Below, piece after piece: positions 1 through 8,951 of a stretch of DNA of 64,000 nucleotides. The position numbers and the translations under genes were made by a program. Where the stretch lies: positions 186,001 through 250,000 of the forward strand of contig JALCHN010000001.1 in the NCBI GenBank assembly GCA_022644775.1, written 5' to 3'. The notes beneath the pieces are model-generated. The model ran no database searches. It was not told where the DNA came from and worked only from the letters and a program-made list of their open reading frames with translations. Each line of letters begins with the position of its first letter. The first letter of the stretch is position 1. The DNA comes from Eggerthellaceae bacterium. Its GTDB lineage: Bacteria > Actinomycetota > Coriobacteriia > Coriobacteriales > Eggerthellaceae.

Positions 1-926
1 TCCTCCATGAGCTTGTCGTAGCGGCCGCCGCCGCCGATGGCGTTCTGCGACCCCATGCCGTTGTCGACCTGCACCTCGAAGACGGTGCGCGTGTAGTAGT
101 CGAGCCCGCGCACGAGCGTGGGGTCTTCCACATAGGCGATGCCGGCGGCGTCGAGCAGGGCCTTGACCTGCTCGTAGTGGGCCTTGCAGTCGTCGCAGAG
201 CCAATCGGGGATGAGCGGCGCTTGGGCCATCACGCGCTTGCAGCCTTCCTTCTTGCAGTCGAAGGCGCGCAGGGGGTTGACCTCGGCACGGTGCAGGCAT
301 TCGTCGCACATGTCCTCGGCGTGGGCGAAGATGTACTTCTTCACCGCGTCGCGGTAGGCCGGACGGCAGTGCTCGTCGCCCATCGAGTTGATGAGCAGGC
401 GCATGCTCTCGCGCGGAATGCCCATTTCCTCGAAGAAGCGCATGACCATGATGATGCCCTCGGCGTCGACCGTGGGGTCTTCGGCGCCCAGGCACTCGAC
501 GCCCACCTGGGTGAATTCGCGCAGGCGGCCCTTCTGCGGGCGCTCGGCGCGGAACATGGGGCCGGCGTACATGAGCTTCACCGGCGCACCGCCCGGCACG
601 ATCAGGCCGTTCTGGGCGATCGCGCGCACCACGCCCGCCGTGCCTTCGGGGCGCAGCGTAAGCCGGCTCTTCGCGGGAAGGTCCTCCCCCGCCACGAGCT
701 TGGCCAGGTTGCCGCCCGACACCACGGTGAACATCTCCTTGGACACGACGTCCGTCGCCGTGCCGATGCCGCGCACGAACAGGTCGGTCTGCTCGAACAG
801 GGGCGTTTCGATCGGCGCGTAGCCGTAGCGGCCGAACACACGGTAGGCCGTCTGGATGAAATGCTCCTTGAACCGGGCGTCGTCGGGTAGCAGGTCCTCG
901 GTACCGATCGGTCGTTGTATCGCCAT
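1..926 (-). CDS. hisS: Histidine--tRNA ligase (partial, C-terminus beyond window)
   Basis: Charges tRNA-His with histidine in the cytoplasm. The minus-strand frame opens at an ATG at 926 and reads MAIQRPIGTEDLLPDDARF, followed by class II synthetase motif 2 (YAGPMFRAERPQKGRLREF). The two histidine-binding blocks follow near the window edge: LVRGLDYYTRTVFEV and the start of the glycine-rich AIGGGGRYDKLME segment. About 308 codons are visible; full-length HisRS is about 420-430, so the anticodon-binding domain lies outside. A GAAAGG ribosome-binding site sits just upstream of the ATG. The gene lies downstream of an unrelated membrane protein gene with a hairpin in between, so it is probably transcribed separately. 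Confidence 0.95.
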   Translation of the reverse strand, partial: MAIQRPIGTEDLLPDDARFKEHFIQTAYRVFGRYGYAPIETPLFEQTDLFVRGIGTATDVVSKEMFTVVSGGNLAKLVAGEDLPAKSRLTLRPEGTAGVVRAIAQNGLIVPGGAPVKLMYAGPMFRAERPQKGRLREFTQVGVECLGAEDPTVDAEGIIMVMRFFEEMGIPRESMRLLINSMGDEHCRPAYRDAVKKYIFAHAEDMCDECLHRAEVNPLRAFDCKKEGCKRVMAQAPLIPDWLCDDCKAHYEQVKALLDAAGIAYVEDPTLVRGLDYYTRTVFEVQVDNGMGSQNAIGGGGRYDKLME

Positions 927-956
927 TGCAGGAATGCCTTTCTTCGCAATATGAAA

Positions 957-978
957 GCGCCGCGCGTATGCGCGGCGC
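957..978 (-). terminator. GC-rich hairpin after the 1187-1804 gene
   Basis: The arms GCGCCGCGC and GCGCGGCGC enclose a 4-nt loop. On the minus strand the stem is followed by TTTC rather than a long U-run. It lies between the 1187-1804 gene and hisS. It is terminator-like; efficiency is unknown. Confidence 0.5.
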
Positions 979-1186
979 ACCGTTGGTATTCTACTCCACC
1001 CGCGCGAGGCGCACGCGGAGGATATGTGCAGGACGCGAAGGCAGAACACGCGTCCCGCCGGCAAACGGCTTGCGAGACGTCGGCATGCCTCTTCGCCAAA
1101 GGAACACGAAGGCAGAGCACGCGCACGCACGGAAAACGCGGCGCGAAAGGACGCGCCCGAGCGAGCGCCCCGCCCGGATGCGGCCG

Positions 1187-1804
1187 CTAGAAGGCGCTGC
1201 CCGTCGACGACGAACCGCCCGTCGCTGCGCCCGTGCCCAAGGACGCGACCGACGACAGATCGACGCCCATGACGCCGAGCACGACCATGTCGAGCAGGGC
1301 GCCCAAGATCACGCCGATGCAGCTGTACTTCAGGGCCTGGGAACGCAAGCTGCGCGTGCGCACGTCGGGCCCCAAGAAGGAGATGACGGCGACGAGCAGG
1401 CTGAAGATGCCGATCATCATGCCGAGCACGATCCAGAGGGCCTTCATCGCGCCGGACATCTGCGCCGGCTTGTCGCCCTTGTAGTTGGGGTTAGGGATGA
1501 AAGGCATCTGGTCATCGGGCAGCTGGAAGGGGTTGCGCGAGCCGTTGCCGTCGGCACCCGTTGCGGGCTGCTGCGGTTGCACGGGCGTCTGCTGGGGCGC
1601 GGCGGCTGGCTGCTGCGGCTGGGCGGGCGCCTGCGGGGCGGCACCCTGCGGCGCGGCGCCCGATGCGGGCTGATCGGCGCCCGGGGCCTGCGGCTGCGCG
1701 CCGTCTGCTGCAGGCGTCTGGCCGGCGACGCCGGCGGGCGGCGTGGGCGGCTGGTTGCGGGTATCGGACTGGTCTGGTTTCGTGTCTTCGCTCATCGTAT
1801 GCAT
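1187..1804 (-). CDS. Pro/Ala/Gln-rich two-TM membrane protein, function unknown
   Basis: I do not recognise a characterised family. The first 100 residues or so are low-complexity and rich in Pro, Ala and Gln. They are followed by two hydrophobic segments, at about residues 121-144 (KALWIVLGMMIGIFSLLVAV) and 160-180, and a Gly/Ser-rich tail. This resembles the small coriobacterial proteins with a disordered cytoplasmic arm and a C-terminal membrane hairpin. Two in-frame ATGs compete, at 1804 and 1795. The AGAGG box is 3 nt from the first and 12 nt from the second, so the start is uncertain by three codons. Downstream is hisS on the same strand. Confidence 0.7.
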   Translation of the reverse strand: MHTMSEDTKPDQSDTRNQPPTPPAGVAGQTPAADGAQPQAPGADQPASGAAPQGAAPQAPAQPQQPAAAPQQTPVQPQQPATGADGNGSRNPFQLPDDQMPFIPNPNYKGDKPAQMSGAMKALWIVLGMMIGIFSLLVAVISFLGPDVRTRSLRSQALKYSCIGVILGALLDMVVLGVMGVDLSSVASLGTGAATGGSSSTGSAF

Positions 1805-2028
1805 ATACCTCTGCTGTGGGGTCTCATTTGCCTGTATTGTAGCAACGCGCCGCGCACGTGCCGCTCGATCGGCGCCACGCATTACTGTTTCGTAGGAAAG
1901 CCTCCGCGCGAGCGCGCCCGCCGCCTCGCCGCCTGCGCCTTTCGGCAGCCGCCGCAGCCCCGGCCGTGCGCCTCGCCGCAGCTGCCGCCTCGCTGCCATC
2001 GCGCACGGACGCCGCAGGCGCCTGCGAC

Positions 2029-3432
2029 CTACTTCCCGAAGATGATCGCATGCAGATCGCGCGGCACCGGCCTGTCGAACGACGCGCGCTGCACGAACAG
2101 CCAGACGGCCAGCGCCACGGCCACGATGGCCACGGTGATCGTTTCGAAGAAGAGGAACTGGATGCCCGCCAGCAGCACGAGCGTGGTCACGGCGAGCGCC
2201 ATGGCCGTGCGGTAGCGGCGCACGAGTCCCACCGCCATCACGATCAGCACGATGCCGAAGACCACGATCGTGGGTCCGGCGAAGATGTTGCTGAAGTCGA
2301 TCCATTCCACCAGGGCGCTATAGGGCGCCAAAAACGACGGAATCGCGTAGGAGATGATCGCCACGATCCCCATGAATCCCACGAGCGTGCCCGAAATCCA
2401 GGCGATGTCCTTGTCGTGCTGTTCCTGGGTGGGGTTCTTCTTGTTCTGGAAAAAGCCCGACTGCGACAGCATGACGGCGCCGATGCAGAAGGGAATCCAG
2501 AACATGATGCCGCGGTAGAGCAGGGCGATGGCCGTCGCCGTGGGCAGCGAGCAGCCGTCGGCGGTGAGGACGGCGGCGATCGCGGCCTCGACCACACCGA
2601 TGCCCTGGGGCGTGGGACTCAGGATGACCGAAATCGCGCCGAGCGCGAAGGCGGCCACCAGGGCGGGCACGTTCTCGAACCCGAAAGCGTAGCCGATCGC
2701 CACCAGGCTCATCATGTTGAGGACGGCCGAAAGCGAGGCCCAGGCGATGCTCGTGGCAGTGCCCGTGACGTTGCCGGCCATCACGCGCGCGGCCTTGATG
2801 AAGGAGTCGGCGGTGTCCTTGCCCCAAGTGGGCGCCAGCGGGCGCTTGACCTTGCGGACCACCGCGCCGACCGGGCGGGCCACGAAGTTGAAGAGCTTGT
2901 AGAGCCAGCGCGGGCGGAAATAGCCCACCACGTACATGCTCGATAGGCCGAGCAGGACGAACATGAGCAGCAGGGCGCCCACGACGAAGACCATGTTGAC
3001 CGTGTTCGAGAAGACCATCGTGAGGAAGCCCACGACCGAAATCACGAGCAGGGCGGCGAAGTACCCGATCTGCGAAAGGATCGCGCCGCTCGTCGCGCGG
3101 CCCAGGTCGGCCCCGTTGCGGTGGGCGTCGTCGACGATGAAGGCCACGCCCGTGGCGCCCGAAAACAGGCAGAAGGTGTTGATGAAGACCAGGCTGAAGA
3201 TGAGGACCACGTAGTCCCACAGCTTGCGGCCGGCGAAGCCCACGGCCTCGAAGGCGGCCTTGTAGGACACGGCCTGGGTGAGGTGGCGCAGGATCATGAT
3301 GACGCAGGCGATCACAAGCGGGATCGTGGCGCCCGTCTGGGCGGCGTCGTAGATGCTCGCGATGGTATCGGCGTTGCCCGTGAGGAAGCACAGCGCGATG
3401 ATCGCTATGACGATGAGCAGCGCCTTCTTCAC
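2029..3432 (-). CDS. Lysylphosphatidylglycerol synthase TM-region/flippase-like membrane protein
   Basis: A 467-residue polytopic membrane protein with about 12 hydrophobic segments and no soluble catalytic domain. The sequence SPTPQGIGVVEAAI (around residue 275) is the hallmark of the LPG-synthase transmembrane/UPF0104 flippase-like fold. Family members move or modify phospholipids or glycolipids in the cytoplasmic membrane. The C-terminal aminoacyl-transferase domain of true MprF is missing, so lysyl-PG synthesis cannot be assumed. An alternative reading is a lipid-linked glycan translocase. The start at 3432 (MKKALLIVIAIIALCF) gives a membrane-inserted N-terminus. The gene stands alone, divergent from the J-domain gene at 3571. 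Confidence 0.8.
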   Translation of the reverse strand: MKKALLIVIAIIALCFLTGNADTIASIYDAAQTGATIPLVIACVIMILRHLTQAVSYKAAFEAVGFAGRKLWDYVVLIFSLVFINTFCLFSGATGVAFIVDDAHRNGADLGRATSGAILSQIGYFAALLVISVVGFLTMVFSNTVNMVFVVGALLLMFVLLGLSSMYVVGYFRPRWLYKLFNFVARPVGAVVRKVKRPLAPTWGKDTADSFIKAARVMAGNVTGTATSIAWASLSAVLNMMSLVAIGYAFGFENVPALVAAFALGAISVILSPTPQGIGVVEAAIAAVLTADGCSLPTATAIALLYRGIMFWIPFCIGAVMLSQSGFFQNKKNPTQEQHDKDIAWISGTLVGFMGIVAIISYAIPSFLAPYSALVEWIDFSNIFAGPTIVVFGIVLIVMAVGLVRRYRTAMALAVTTLVLLAGIQFLFFETITVAIVAVALAVWLFVQRASFDRPVPRDLHAIIFGK

Positions 3433-3570
3433 AGGGAACGTCCTTCCTCGATTTACCGACGAGAAATTATACCATCGGCCCCAGACGGCACGCCCACCGC
3501 ACGGTTACGCCACGGAAACGGCCCCTGGGGCGCGCACCAAACCTCCACCGCCACTGCGTATAGTGCAGGC

Positions 3571-4410
3571 ATGAAAAAATCAGAAGCACTTAACATACTC
3601 GGGTTGCACGACGGCGCCACGCCCGAAGAGATCAAGCAGGCGCATCGCACGAAGATCCGCGAGAACCATCCGGACCGCTTCTCCGACCCCGAGAAAAAGC
3701 GCGCGGCCGAAGAGAAGACCAAGCTCATCAACGAGGCGCGCGACGTGCTCAACTCCGGCAAGTGGGACCCCGAAAGCGGCCCGCGCAACGCCGGTTACAA
3801 CCCCTACGCCTCATCCTACGGAAGGCCCCAGCACGCGGCCGGGCAGGATGCCGACCCCTTCGCCGGCATGCCCTTCGACTTCGTATGGACCAGCTGGGAC
3901 AACGTGGGCACGCAGAGCCAGGGCGCCCACCGCGGCTACCGCACCGAATGGGACGCCTACGACCCGCGCGACCCCTTCGGAACGGGCTTCCAGAACGCCG
4001 ACCCCTTCGCGTCGGTGTTCACGCGCGAGCCGCAGAAGACCCCTGAAGAAGAAGTGGCCGAAGCCAAGGCCGACATGAACCAGGTGCTCGTGTCCTTCGC
4101 CGTGAAGCTCGCCGTGCTCGCCGTGTGCGCCCTGGTGGGCGGCCTGGCCGTGGGCATGTTCATCTACGTGATCGCTACCCTGCTGTTCGCGATCGCGCGC
4201 GAGGCGAGCGGATGCTCGAGCTTCCTGATCATCCCCTTCCTCTTCGTTTTCGGACCGATGATCGCCGTTCTCATGCCGGGTCTGGGTTCGCAGATCGGCG
4301 GCGGCCTGCTCGTCTTCTTCGGCATATCCCTCGCCTACGACATAGGCGTCATACGGCGCACCGTTTCAACCTGGCGCACCGCCTCCGAAAAGGCGAAAGT
4401 CTCCCGCTAG
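3571..4410 (+). CDS. J-domain (DnaJ-like) membrane protein
   Basis: A 279-residue protein. Residues 1-70 form a J-domain with the essential HPD tripeptide at residues 33-35 (MKKSEALNILGLHDGATPEE then HPDRFSDPEKK). J-domains stimulate the ATPase of Hsp70/DnaK. The middle is Gly/Pro/Tyr-rich and low in complexity. The C-terminal third carries about four hydrophobic helices (from roughly residue 175), so the J-domain is probably displayed on the cytoplasmic face of the membrane. DnaJ zinc fingers and the substrate-binding C-domains are absent, so this is a class C type J-protein and not DnaJ itself. The ATG at 3571 starts the J-domain directly; the longer upstream reading frame has no support. 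Confidence 0.85.
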   Translation: MKKSEALNILGLHDGATPEEIKQAHRTKIRENHPDRFSDPEKKRAAEEKTKLINEARDVLNSGKWDPESGPRNAGYNPYASSYGRPQHAAGQDADPFAGMPFDFVWTSWDNVGTQSQGAHRGYRTEWDAYDPRDPFGTGFQNADPFASVFTREPQKTPEEEVAEAKADMNQVLVSFAVKLAVLAVCALVGGLAVGMFIYVIATLLFAIAREASGCSSFLIIPFLFVFGPMIAVLMPGLGSQIGGGLLVFFGISLAYDIGVIRRTVSTWRTASEKAKVSR

Positions 4411-4544
4411 CCGCAGCATCGGCGCAGCGGCCAAGGTGCACGCGTTCGAAAACGGGAACGACACGCCTTTTGGAGCGATTATTCGGGAATTTCCAGAAAT
4501 CGATGCAGAAATGCATGTTATTCGTCATCGATAGCGCCGGAGGC

Positions 4545-4568
4545 GCCCCGCGCCACCGTACGCGGGGC
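4545..4568. terminator. Hairpin between converging genes
   Basis: The arms GCCCCGCG and CGCGGGGC flank an 8-nt loop. They lie between the J-domain gene (plus strand) and xdhC (minus strand), a position where a bidirectional terminator is expected. No long U-run is present. Confidence 0.5.
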
Positions 4569-4601
4569 ATTTCCGGCGCGGCTTTCCCCGCGGGCGCGGC
4601 G

Positions 4602-5585
4602 CTAGCGGCCCAGGTGCTCCTCGTGCTCGGCGCGGGCCCGTGCGCTCGTGCGCTGGCGGTAGCGCACGTCGACAAGCTCGGCTGCGATCGCAATCGCGAG
4701 CTCGGCCGGCGTCTTGGCGCCGAACTTCAGGCCGATCGGGCGCTTGACGCTCTCCCACTCTTCTTCGGTCATGCCCGCTTCAAGGCAGACCTTCTTCACG
4801 TTGTCGTTCTTCGACCGGCAGCCCATCATGCCCACGTAGTGGGCCCCGTGCCGCACGGCCCACACGCACGCTTCGGGGTCGTGCACGTGGCCGCGCGTGA
4901 GCACGCACACGTAGTCGCCCGGCTTGATCGCCAGGCCGTCGAGGTCGGCGTAGCTGTCAAGCAGGATGCGCTCGGCCGTGGGAAAGCGCTCCTCATTGAG
5001 GAAATCGGCGCTGTCGTCGACCGCCATGACCGAAAAGCCCACGTGGGAGGCGAGCGCCGCGGTTTCGGCCGAAGCGTCGGTGGCGCCCACGAGCCACACG
5101 CGCACCGTGCCCGGCAGGGCTTCGGCGCACCAGGTGAGGCCGTCGAACTGGTCGGTGTGCATGGCCGGACCGCGCGTCACGTCGAGGACCTGGAACTCGT
5201 CGCGGGGCGAGAAGGGCCGCGACGCCACCACTTCGCCCGCTTCGTTGGCGAAGAAGACCGCCGGGCGCCCGTCGGCCGAACCGGTTTCGCCGTACACGGG
5301 GGTCACCGGGTTGTCGACGTTGCGCTGGGCGGCTTCGGCATCGAAGACGAGCTTGAAGGCGAGCCAGGCGGTCTCCCCCGCCTCGACGGCGGCAAGCGCA
5401 CGGCGGAAGACCGCGCAATCGGCCTTGGTCAGGCTCGCGGCCACGCTGTGCGCGGCCTCTTCGGCCGACGGCACCACGCCCTTGCGGGCCGCCTCTGCAA
5501 AGCAGGGGAAGTCGCCCGCCGCAAACGCGGGCTCCTTCCCCTGTTCGAGTTCTTCCACAATCGTCGTAAGCGTTTCCTTACGCAT
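4602..5585 (-). CDS. XdhC/CoxI family protein (molybdenum hydroxylase maturation)
   Basis: A 327-residue protein with an N-terminal XdhC_CoxI region and a C-terminal Rossmann-like domain. The sequence VWLVGATDASAETAALASHV binds the domain together, and VCVLTRGHVHDPE and YVGMMGCRSKND are typical XdhC blocks. The family inserts or sulfurates molybdopterin cofactor in xanthine dehydrogenase-like enzymes. The start at 5585 overlaps the purN stop (ATGCGTAA), which implies translational coupling. It therefore closes the purine gene run, consistent with purine or nucleobase hydroxylase maturation. No hydroxylase structural genes are in the window, so the client enzyme is unknown. The modABC/moaAC genes at 52-57 kb supply the same cofactor pathway. 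Confidence 0.88.
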   Translation of the reverse strand: MRKETLTTIVEELEQGKEPAFAAGDFPCFAEAARKGVVPSAEEAAHSVAASLTKADCAVFRRALAAVEAGETAWLAFKLVFDAEAAQRNVDNPVTPVYGETGSADGRPAVFFANEAGEVVASRPFSPRDEFQVLDVTRGPAMHTDQFDGLTWCAEALPGTVRVWLVGATDASAETAALASHVGFSVMAVDDSADFLNEERFPTAERILLDSYADLDGLAIKPGDYVCVLTRGHVHDPEACVWAVRHGAHYVGMMGCRSKNDNVKKVCLEAGMTEEEWESVKRPIGLKFGAKTPAELAIAIAAELVDVRYRQRTSARARAEHEEHLGR

Positions 5586-6198
5586 GTGCGATATGCACCT
5601 TTCTGTGTTCGTCGAGCGTGATGTCGCCCGCCGCCAGGTGCGCGAGCACCCAGGGATAGAGCTCATGCTCGGTTTCGTGAATGCGCGCTTCGAGCGCATC
5701 GAGCGTGTCGTCTTCGGCCACCGGCACCGCCCGCTGGGCGATGATCGGCCCCTTGTCGTATTCGGCGTTGGCCAGGTGCACGGTGACGCCCGTGACCTTG
5801 ACGCCGAACTCGAACGCGTCGCGGATGGCGTGCGCCCCCTTGAAGGAGGGCAACAGAGCCGGATGCAGGTTGAGCACCCTGTCTTCGAAGGTGCCGAGCA
5901 CCACTGGGCCCAGCATGCGCATGTAGCCGGCCATGACCAGGTATTCCGCGCCGGCGCTGGCGAACTCGCGCGCGATGCGCTCGTCGGCGGCGGCCGCATC
6001 GGCGTAGACCGACCGGTCGAGCGCGACCGTAGGGATGCCCGCGGCACGCGCCCGCTCGAGCCCGTAGGCGTCGGGCCGGCTCGAGAGCACCTTGACGATT
6101 TCCACGTTGAGGCCGTCGTGGGCGATCGCGTCGATGATCGCCTGCAGGTTAGTGCCGCTTCCGCTGATGAGCACGCCGATCTTCAAGGGCTCGGGCAT
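5578..6198 (-). CDS. purN: Phosphoribosylglycinamide formyltransferase (GART)
   Basis: This is step 3 of purine synthesis: 10-formyl-THF plus GAR gives FGAR. The 206-residue product starts MPEPLKIGVLISGSGTNLQA, the phosphate-binding loop. It carries the folate site block MRMLGPVVLGTFEDRVLNLHPALLP and the conserved HLANAEYDKGPII with the catalytic Asp. Length matches the family (about 190-215). It is separated by only 2 nt from purM upstream and overlaps xdhC by 8 nt downstream. Confidence 0.96.
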   Translation of the reverse strand: MPEPLKIGVLISGSGTNLQAIIDAIAHDGLNVEIVKVLSSRPDAYGLERARAAGIPTVALDRSVYADAAAADERIAREFASAGAEYLVMAGYMRMLGPVVLGTFEDRVLNLHPALLPSFKGAHAIRDAFEFGVKVTGVTVHLANAEYDKGPIIAQRAVPVAEDDTLDALEARIHETEHELYPWVLAHLAAGDITLDEHRKVHIAHA

Positions 6199-6200
6199 GG

Positions 6201-7445
6201 CTAGTCCTCCTTGTCCTCGTCCTCTTCGTAGAAGACGTCGCGATCTGCGGTGCGCGCGGCCGCGTCGGGCGCGGGCGTGCGCTCGAGCAGGTCGTCGTCG
6301 GTGGGAAGCTCGGGAAACAGGTCCTGCTTGTTGGCGTAGGTGACCGCGCCCGTGCCGGGCACCACGGTGCCCACGCGGTACACCGTCTCGCCCTGGGCCT
6401 CGAGGGTCTCCTTCACGGCGTCTGCCTGCGCGGGATCGACGATGAGCACCATGCCCAGCCCCATGTTGAAGGTCTTCAGGGCCTTGGTTTCGTCGAGCTT
6501 GGCCGCCCGGCACACGAACGGGATGATAGGCGCCATGTCCCAGGTGCCCACTTCGATGCGGGCGTCGAGCGTGTCGGGCAGGGCGCGATTGAGGTTTTCG
6601 GTGATGCCGCCGCCCGTGATGTGGGCGAGCGCGTGCACAGCGCCGGGATGGGCCGCCACCGCGGCGCGCACCTGCTTGACGTAGATGCGGGTGGGCGTGA
6701 GCAGGGCGTCTTGCACGCTCTGGCCGCCAAGGCTTTTGCGGGGCAGGCGCACTTCGTAGTGGGTGCGGCCTTCGACGCAGACCTTGCGGGCGAGCGAATA
6801 GCCGTTGGAATGCAGGCCGCTCGAGGCGAGGCCCAGCAGCACGTCGCCTTCCTTGACGTTGGCCGGATCGAGCATCTTGGCGCGGTCGACCAGGCCCACC
6901 GTGAAGCCGGACAGGTCGTATTCGTGCGGGTCCATCACGCCGGGATGCTCGGCCATTTCCCCGCCGATGAGCGCGCAGCCCGCCTGGCGGCAGCCTTCGG
7001 CGATGCCCGACACGATTTCGGCCACGGCCTCGCTCTTGAGCTTGCCGATTGCGATGTAGTCGAGGAAGAAGAGGGGCTCGGCGCCCGTGGCGAGCACGTC
7101 GTTGACGCACATGGCCACCAGGTCGATGCCCACCGTGTCGTGCTTGCCGGCGAGCTTGGCCACCTGCAGCTTGGTGCCCACGCCGTCGGTGCCGCTCACC
7201 AGGATCGGGTCGTCCATGTCCTTGGCGGCGGCGATCGAGAACAGGCCGCCGAAGCCGCCGATGTCGCCCACCACTTCGGGGCGGTAGGTGGAGTGCACGG
7301 ATTCCTTGATTGCGTCGACGGCGCGCGCGCCTTCAGCGGTGTCGACGCCGGCCTGGGCGTAGGTGACCTGGTCGTCGGACACCCAGCTGGGCATGGCGGG
7401 CGCGTCCTTACCCGACGCGGCGCTCACGGTGATTCTATCGGTCAT
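6201..7445 (-). CDS. purM: Phosphoribosylformylglycinamidine cyclo-ligase
   Basis: AIR synthetase: FGAM plus ATP gives AIR. The 414 residues include the signature VSGTDGVGTKLQVAKLAGKHDTVGIDLVAM and the GGEMAEHPG and GLASSGLHSNGYSLAR blocks. It is longer than E. coli PurM (345) because of about 25 extra N-terminal residues and an acid-rich C-terminal tail (EEDEDKED). The tail may be a lineage feature and has no assigned function. It lies 30 nt after purF and 2 nt before purN. Confidence 0.96.
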   Translation of the reverse strand: MTDRITVSAASGKDAPAMPSWVSDDQVTYAQAGVDTAEGARAVDAIKESVHSTYRPEVVGDIGGFGGLFSIAAAKDMDDPILVSGTDGVGTKLQVAKLAGKHDTVGIDLVAMCVNDVLATGAEPLFFLDYIAIGKLKSEAVAEIVSGIAEGCRQAGCALIGGEMAEHPGVMDPHEYDLSGFTVGLVDRAKMLDPANVKEGDVLLGLASSGLHSNGYSLARKVCVEGRTHYEVRLPRKSLGGQSVQDALLTPTRIYVKQVRAAVAAHPGAVHALAHITGGGITENLNRALPDTLDARIEVGTWDMAPIIPFVCRAAKLDETKALKTFNMGLGMVLIVDPAQADAVKETLEAQGETVYRVGTVVPGTGAVTYANKQDLFPELPTDDDLLERTPAPDAAARTADRDVFYEEDEDKED

Positions 7446-7475
7446 GTTCGATGCTCCTTAGATGCGCGTCCAACG

Positions 7476-8951
7476 CTACTGGTTGCGGGCGGCGACGGGG
7501 CGCCGACCGCGGTTTTCGGGGAAGAAGCCCTTGTCCTGCAGCTCTTCGGGGATTTCGGTGATGTAGTCGCCCGTGAAGCAGGCGTCGCAGAAGCCCGGAT
7601 GGTCGGGTTTCACGGAATTGCGGAACCCGTCGAGCGAGATGAAGGCGAGCGAATCGGCGCCGACGAAGTCGCACATCTCGTCGACCGTCATGTTGGCGGC
7701 GATCAGCTGGTCCTGGGTGTCGGTGTCGATGCCGTAGAAGCAGGGCCACTTGACTTCGGGAGAGACGATGCGCAGGTGCACTTCGGCCGCGCCCGCCTGG
7801 CGCAGCATGGCCACGAGCTGCTTGCTCGTGTTGCCGCGCACGATGCTGTCGTCGATGACCACCAGGCGCTTGCCGGCGATCACCGAAGGCAGGGGGTTGA
7901 GTTTGATGCGCACCGCGTTCTGGCGCATGGCCTGGGTGGGCTGGATGAAGGAACGGCCCACGTAGCGGTTCTTCACGATGCCGTCGGCGTAGGGAGTGCC
8001 CGAAGCCGCCGCATAGCCCATCGCGGGCGGCACGCCCGAATCGGGCACGCCGAGCACCAGGTCGGCGTCGACCGGGGCCTCTTCGGCGAGGGTGGCGCCC
8101 ATCGTGCGGCGGGCCTGGTAGACGCTCTGGCCGTCGATGACCGAATCGGGGCGGGCGAAGTAGACGTATTCGAAGATGCACGAGGCGCGGCGGCCGGCCG
8201 GCACGCCCTGCATGCTCGACATGCCCTCGGCGGAAAAGCGCACGATCTCGCCGGGCTCGACGTCGCGCAGGTAGGTGGCCCCCACGATGTCGAGACCGCA
8301 GGTCTCGCTCGACACGGCCCAGCCGCCGCCCGGCAGGGTGCCGATGCACAGGGGCCTGATGCCGTTGGGGTCGCGGAAGGCGTAGAGGGAATCGGGGCTG
8401 GCGAGCACCATCGCGTAGGCGCCCACGAGCTCTTCCATCATCGCGCGGATGCCGTCGCGCAGATGGTGGGTGCGGCGCGTTTCGGCGCCGATGAGCTTGG
8501 CGGCCACCTCGCTGTCGGTGTTCGAGCGCAGATGCTCGAGCGTTTCCATGAGCGACTGGTTCTCGCGCACCTCGCCCGTGTTCACGAGCGTGCCGTTGTG
8601 GGCAAGGGCGATGAGGACGTCGTCGATCGCCGAGATATGGGGCTGGGCGCCTTCCCATCCGCCGCCGCCGGCCGTGGAATAGCGACAATGGCCGATGGCC
8701 AAGTTGCCCTTCAGGGCCGAAAGCGACCCCTCGTTGAACACCTGGGTCACCAGGCCCAGATCCTTGTAGGCCATGACGGTCTCGCCGTCGCCCACCGCGA
8801 TGCCGGCGCTTTCCTGGCCGCGATGCTGCAGGGCCTGCAGGCCGAAGCAGGTCAGGCGCGCCACGTCTTCGCCGGGCGCGTACACGCCGAAGACGGCGCA
8901 CGCCTCTTCGAGCCGGTCGGGCTTTTCACCTGGGAGCAAGCTGGTGCTCAT
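7476..8951 (-). CDS. purF: Amidophosphoribosyltransferase
   Basis: Commits PRPP to purine synthesis by transferring glutamine nitrogen to make phosphoribosylamine. The 491 residues comprise an N-terminal Ntn-glutaminase and a C-terminal PRTase domain. The nucleophile is Cys18 in EEACAVFGVYAPGEDVARL, so a 17-residue propeptide must be removed, as in the Bacillus-type enzyme. The PRPP loop reads VVIDDSIVRGNTSKQ. Cysteines in the C-terminal half (PCFYGIDTDT and GFCDACF) fit the ligands of the structural 4Fe-4S cluster of this class. The ATG overlaps the sortase stop by 4 nt, so the two genes are translationally coupled. Confidence 0.96.
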   Translation of the reverse strand: MSTSLLPGEKPDRLEEACAVFGVYAPGEDVARLTCFGLQALQHRGQESAGIAVGDGETVMAYKDLGLVTQVFNEGSLSALKGNLAIGHCRYSTAGGGGWEGAQPHISAIDDVLIALAHNGTLVNTGEVRENQSLMETLEHLRSNTDSEVAAKLIGAETRRTHHLRDGIRAMMEELVGAYAMVLASPDSLYAFRDPNGIRPLCIGTLPGGGWAVSSETCGLDIVGATYLRDVEPGEIVRFSAEGMSSMQGVPAGRRASCIFEYVYFARPDSVIDGQSVYQARRTMGATLAEEAPVDADLVLGVPDSGVPPAMGYAAASGTPYADGIVKNRYVGRSFIQPTQAMRQNAVRIKLNPLPSVIAGKRLVVIDDSIVRGNTSKQLVAMLRQAGAAEVHLRIVSPEVKWPCFYGIDTDTQDQLIAANMTVDEMCDFVGADSLAFISLDGFRNSVKPDHPGFCDACFTGDYITEIPEELQDKGFFPENRGRRPVAARNQ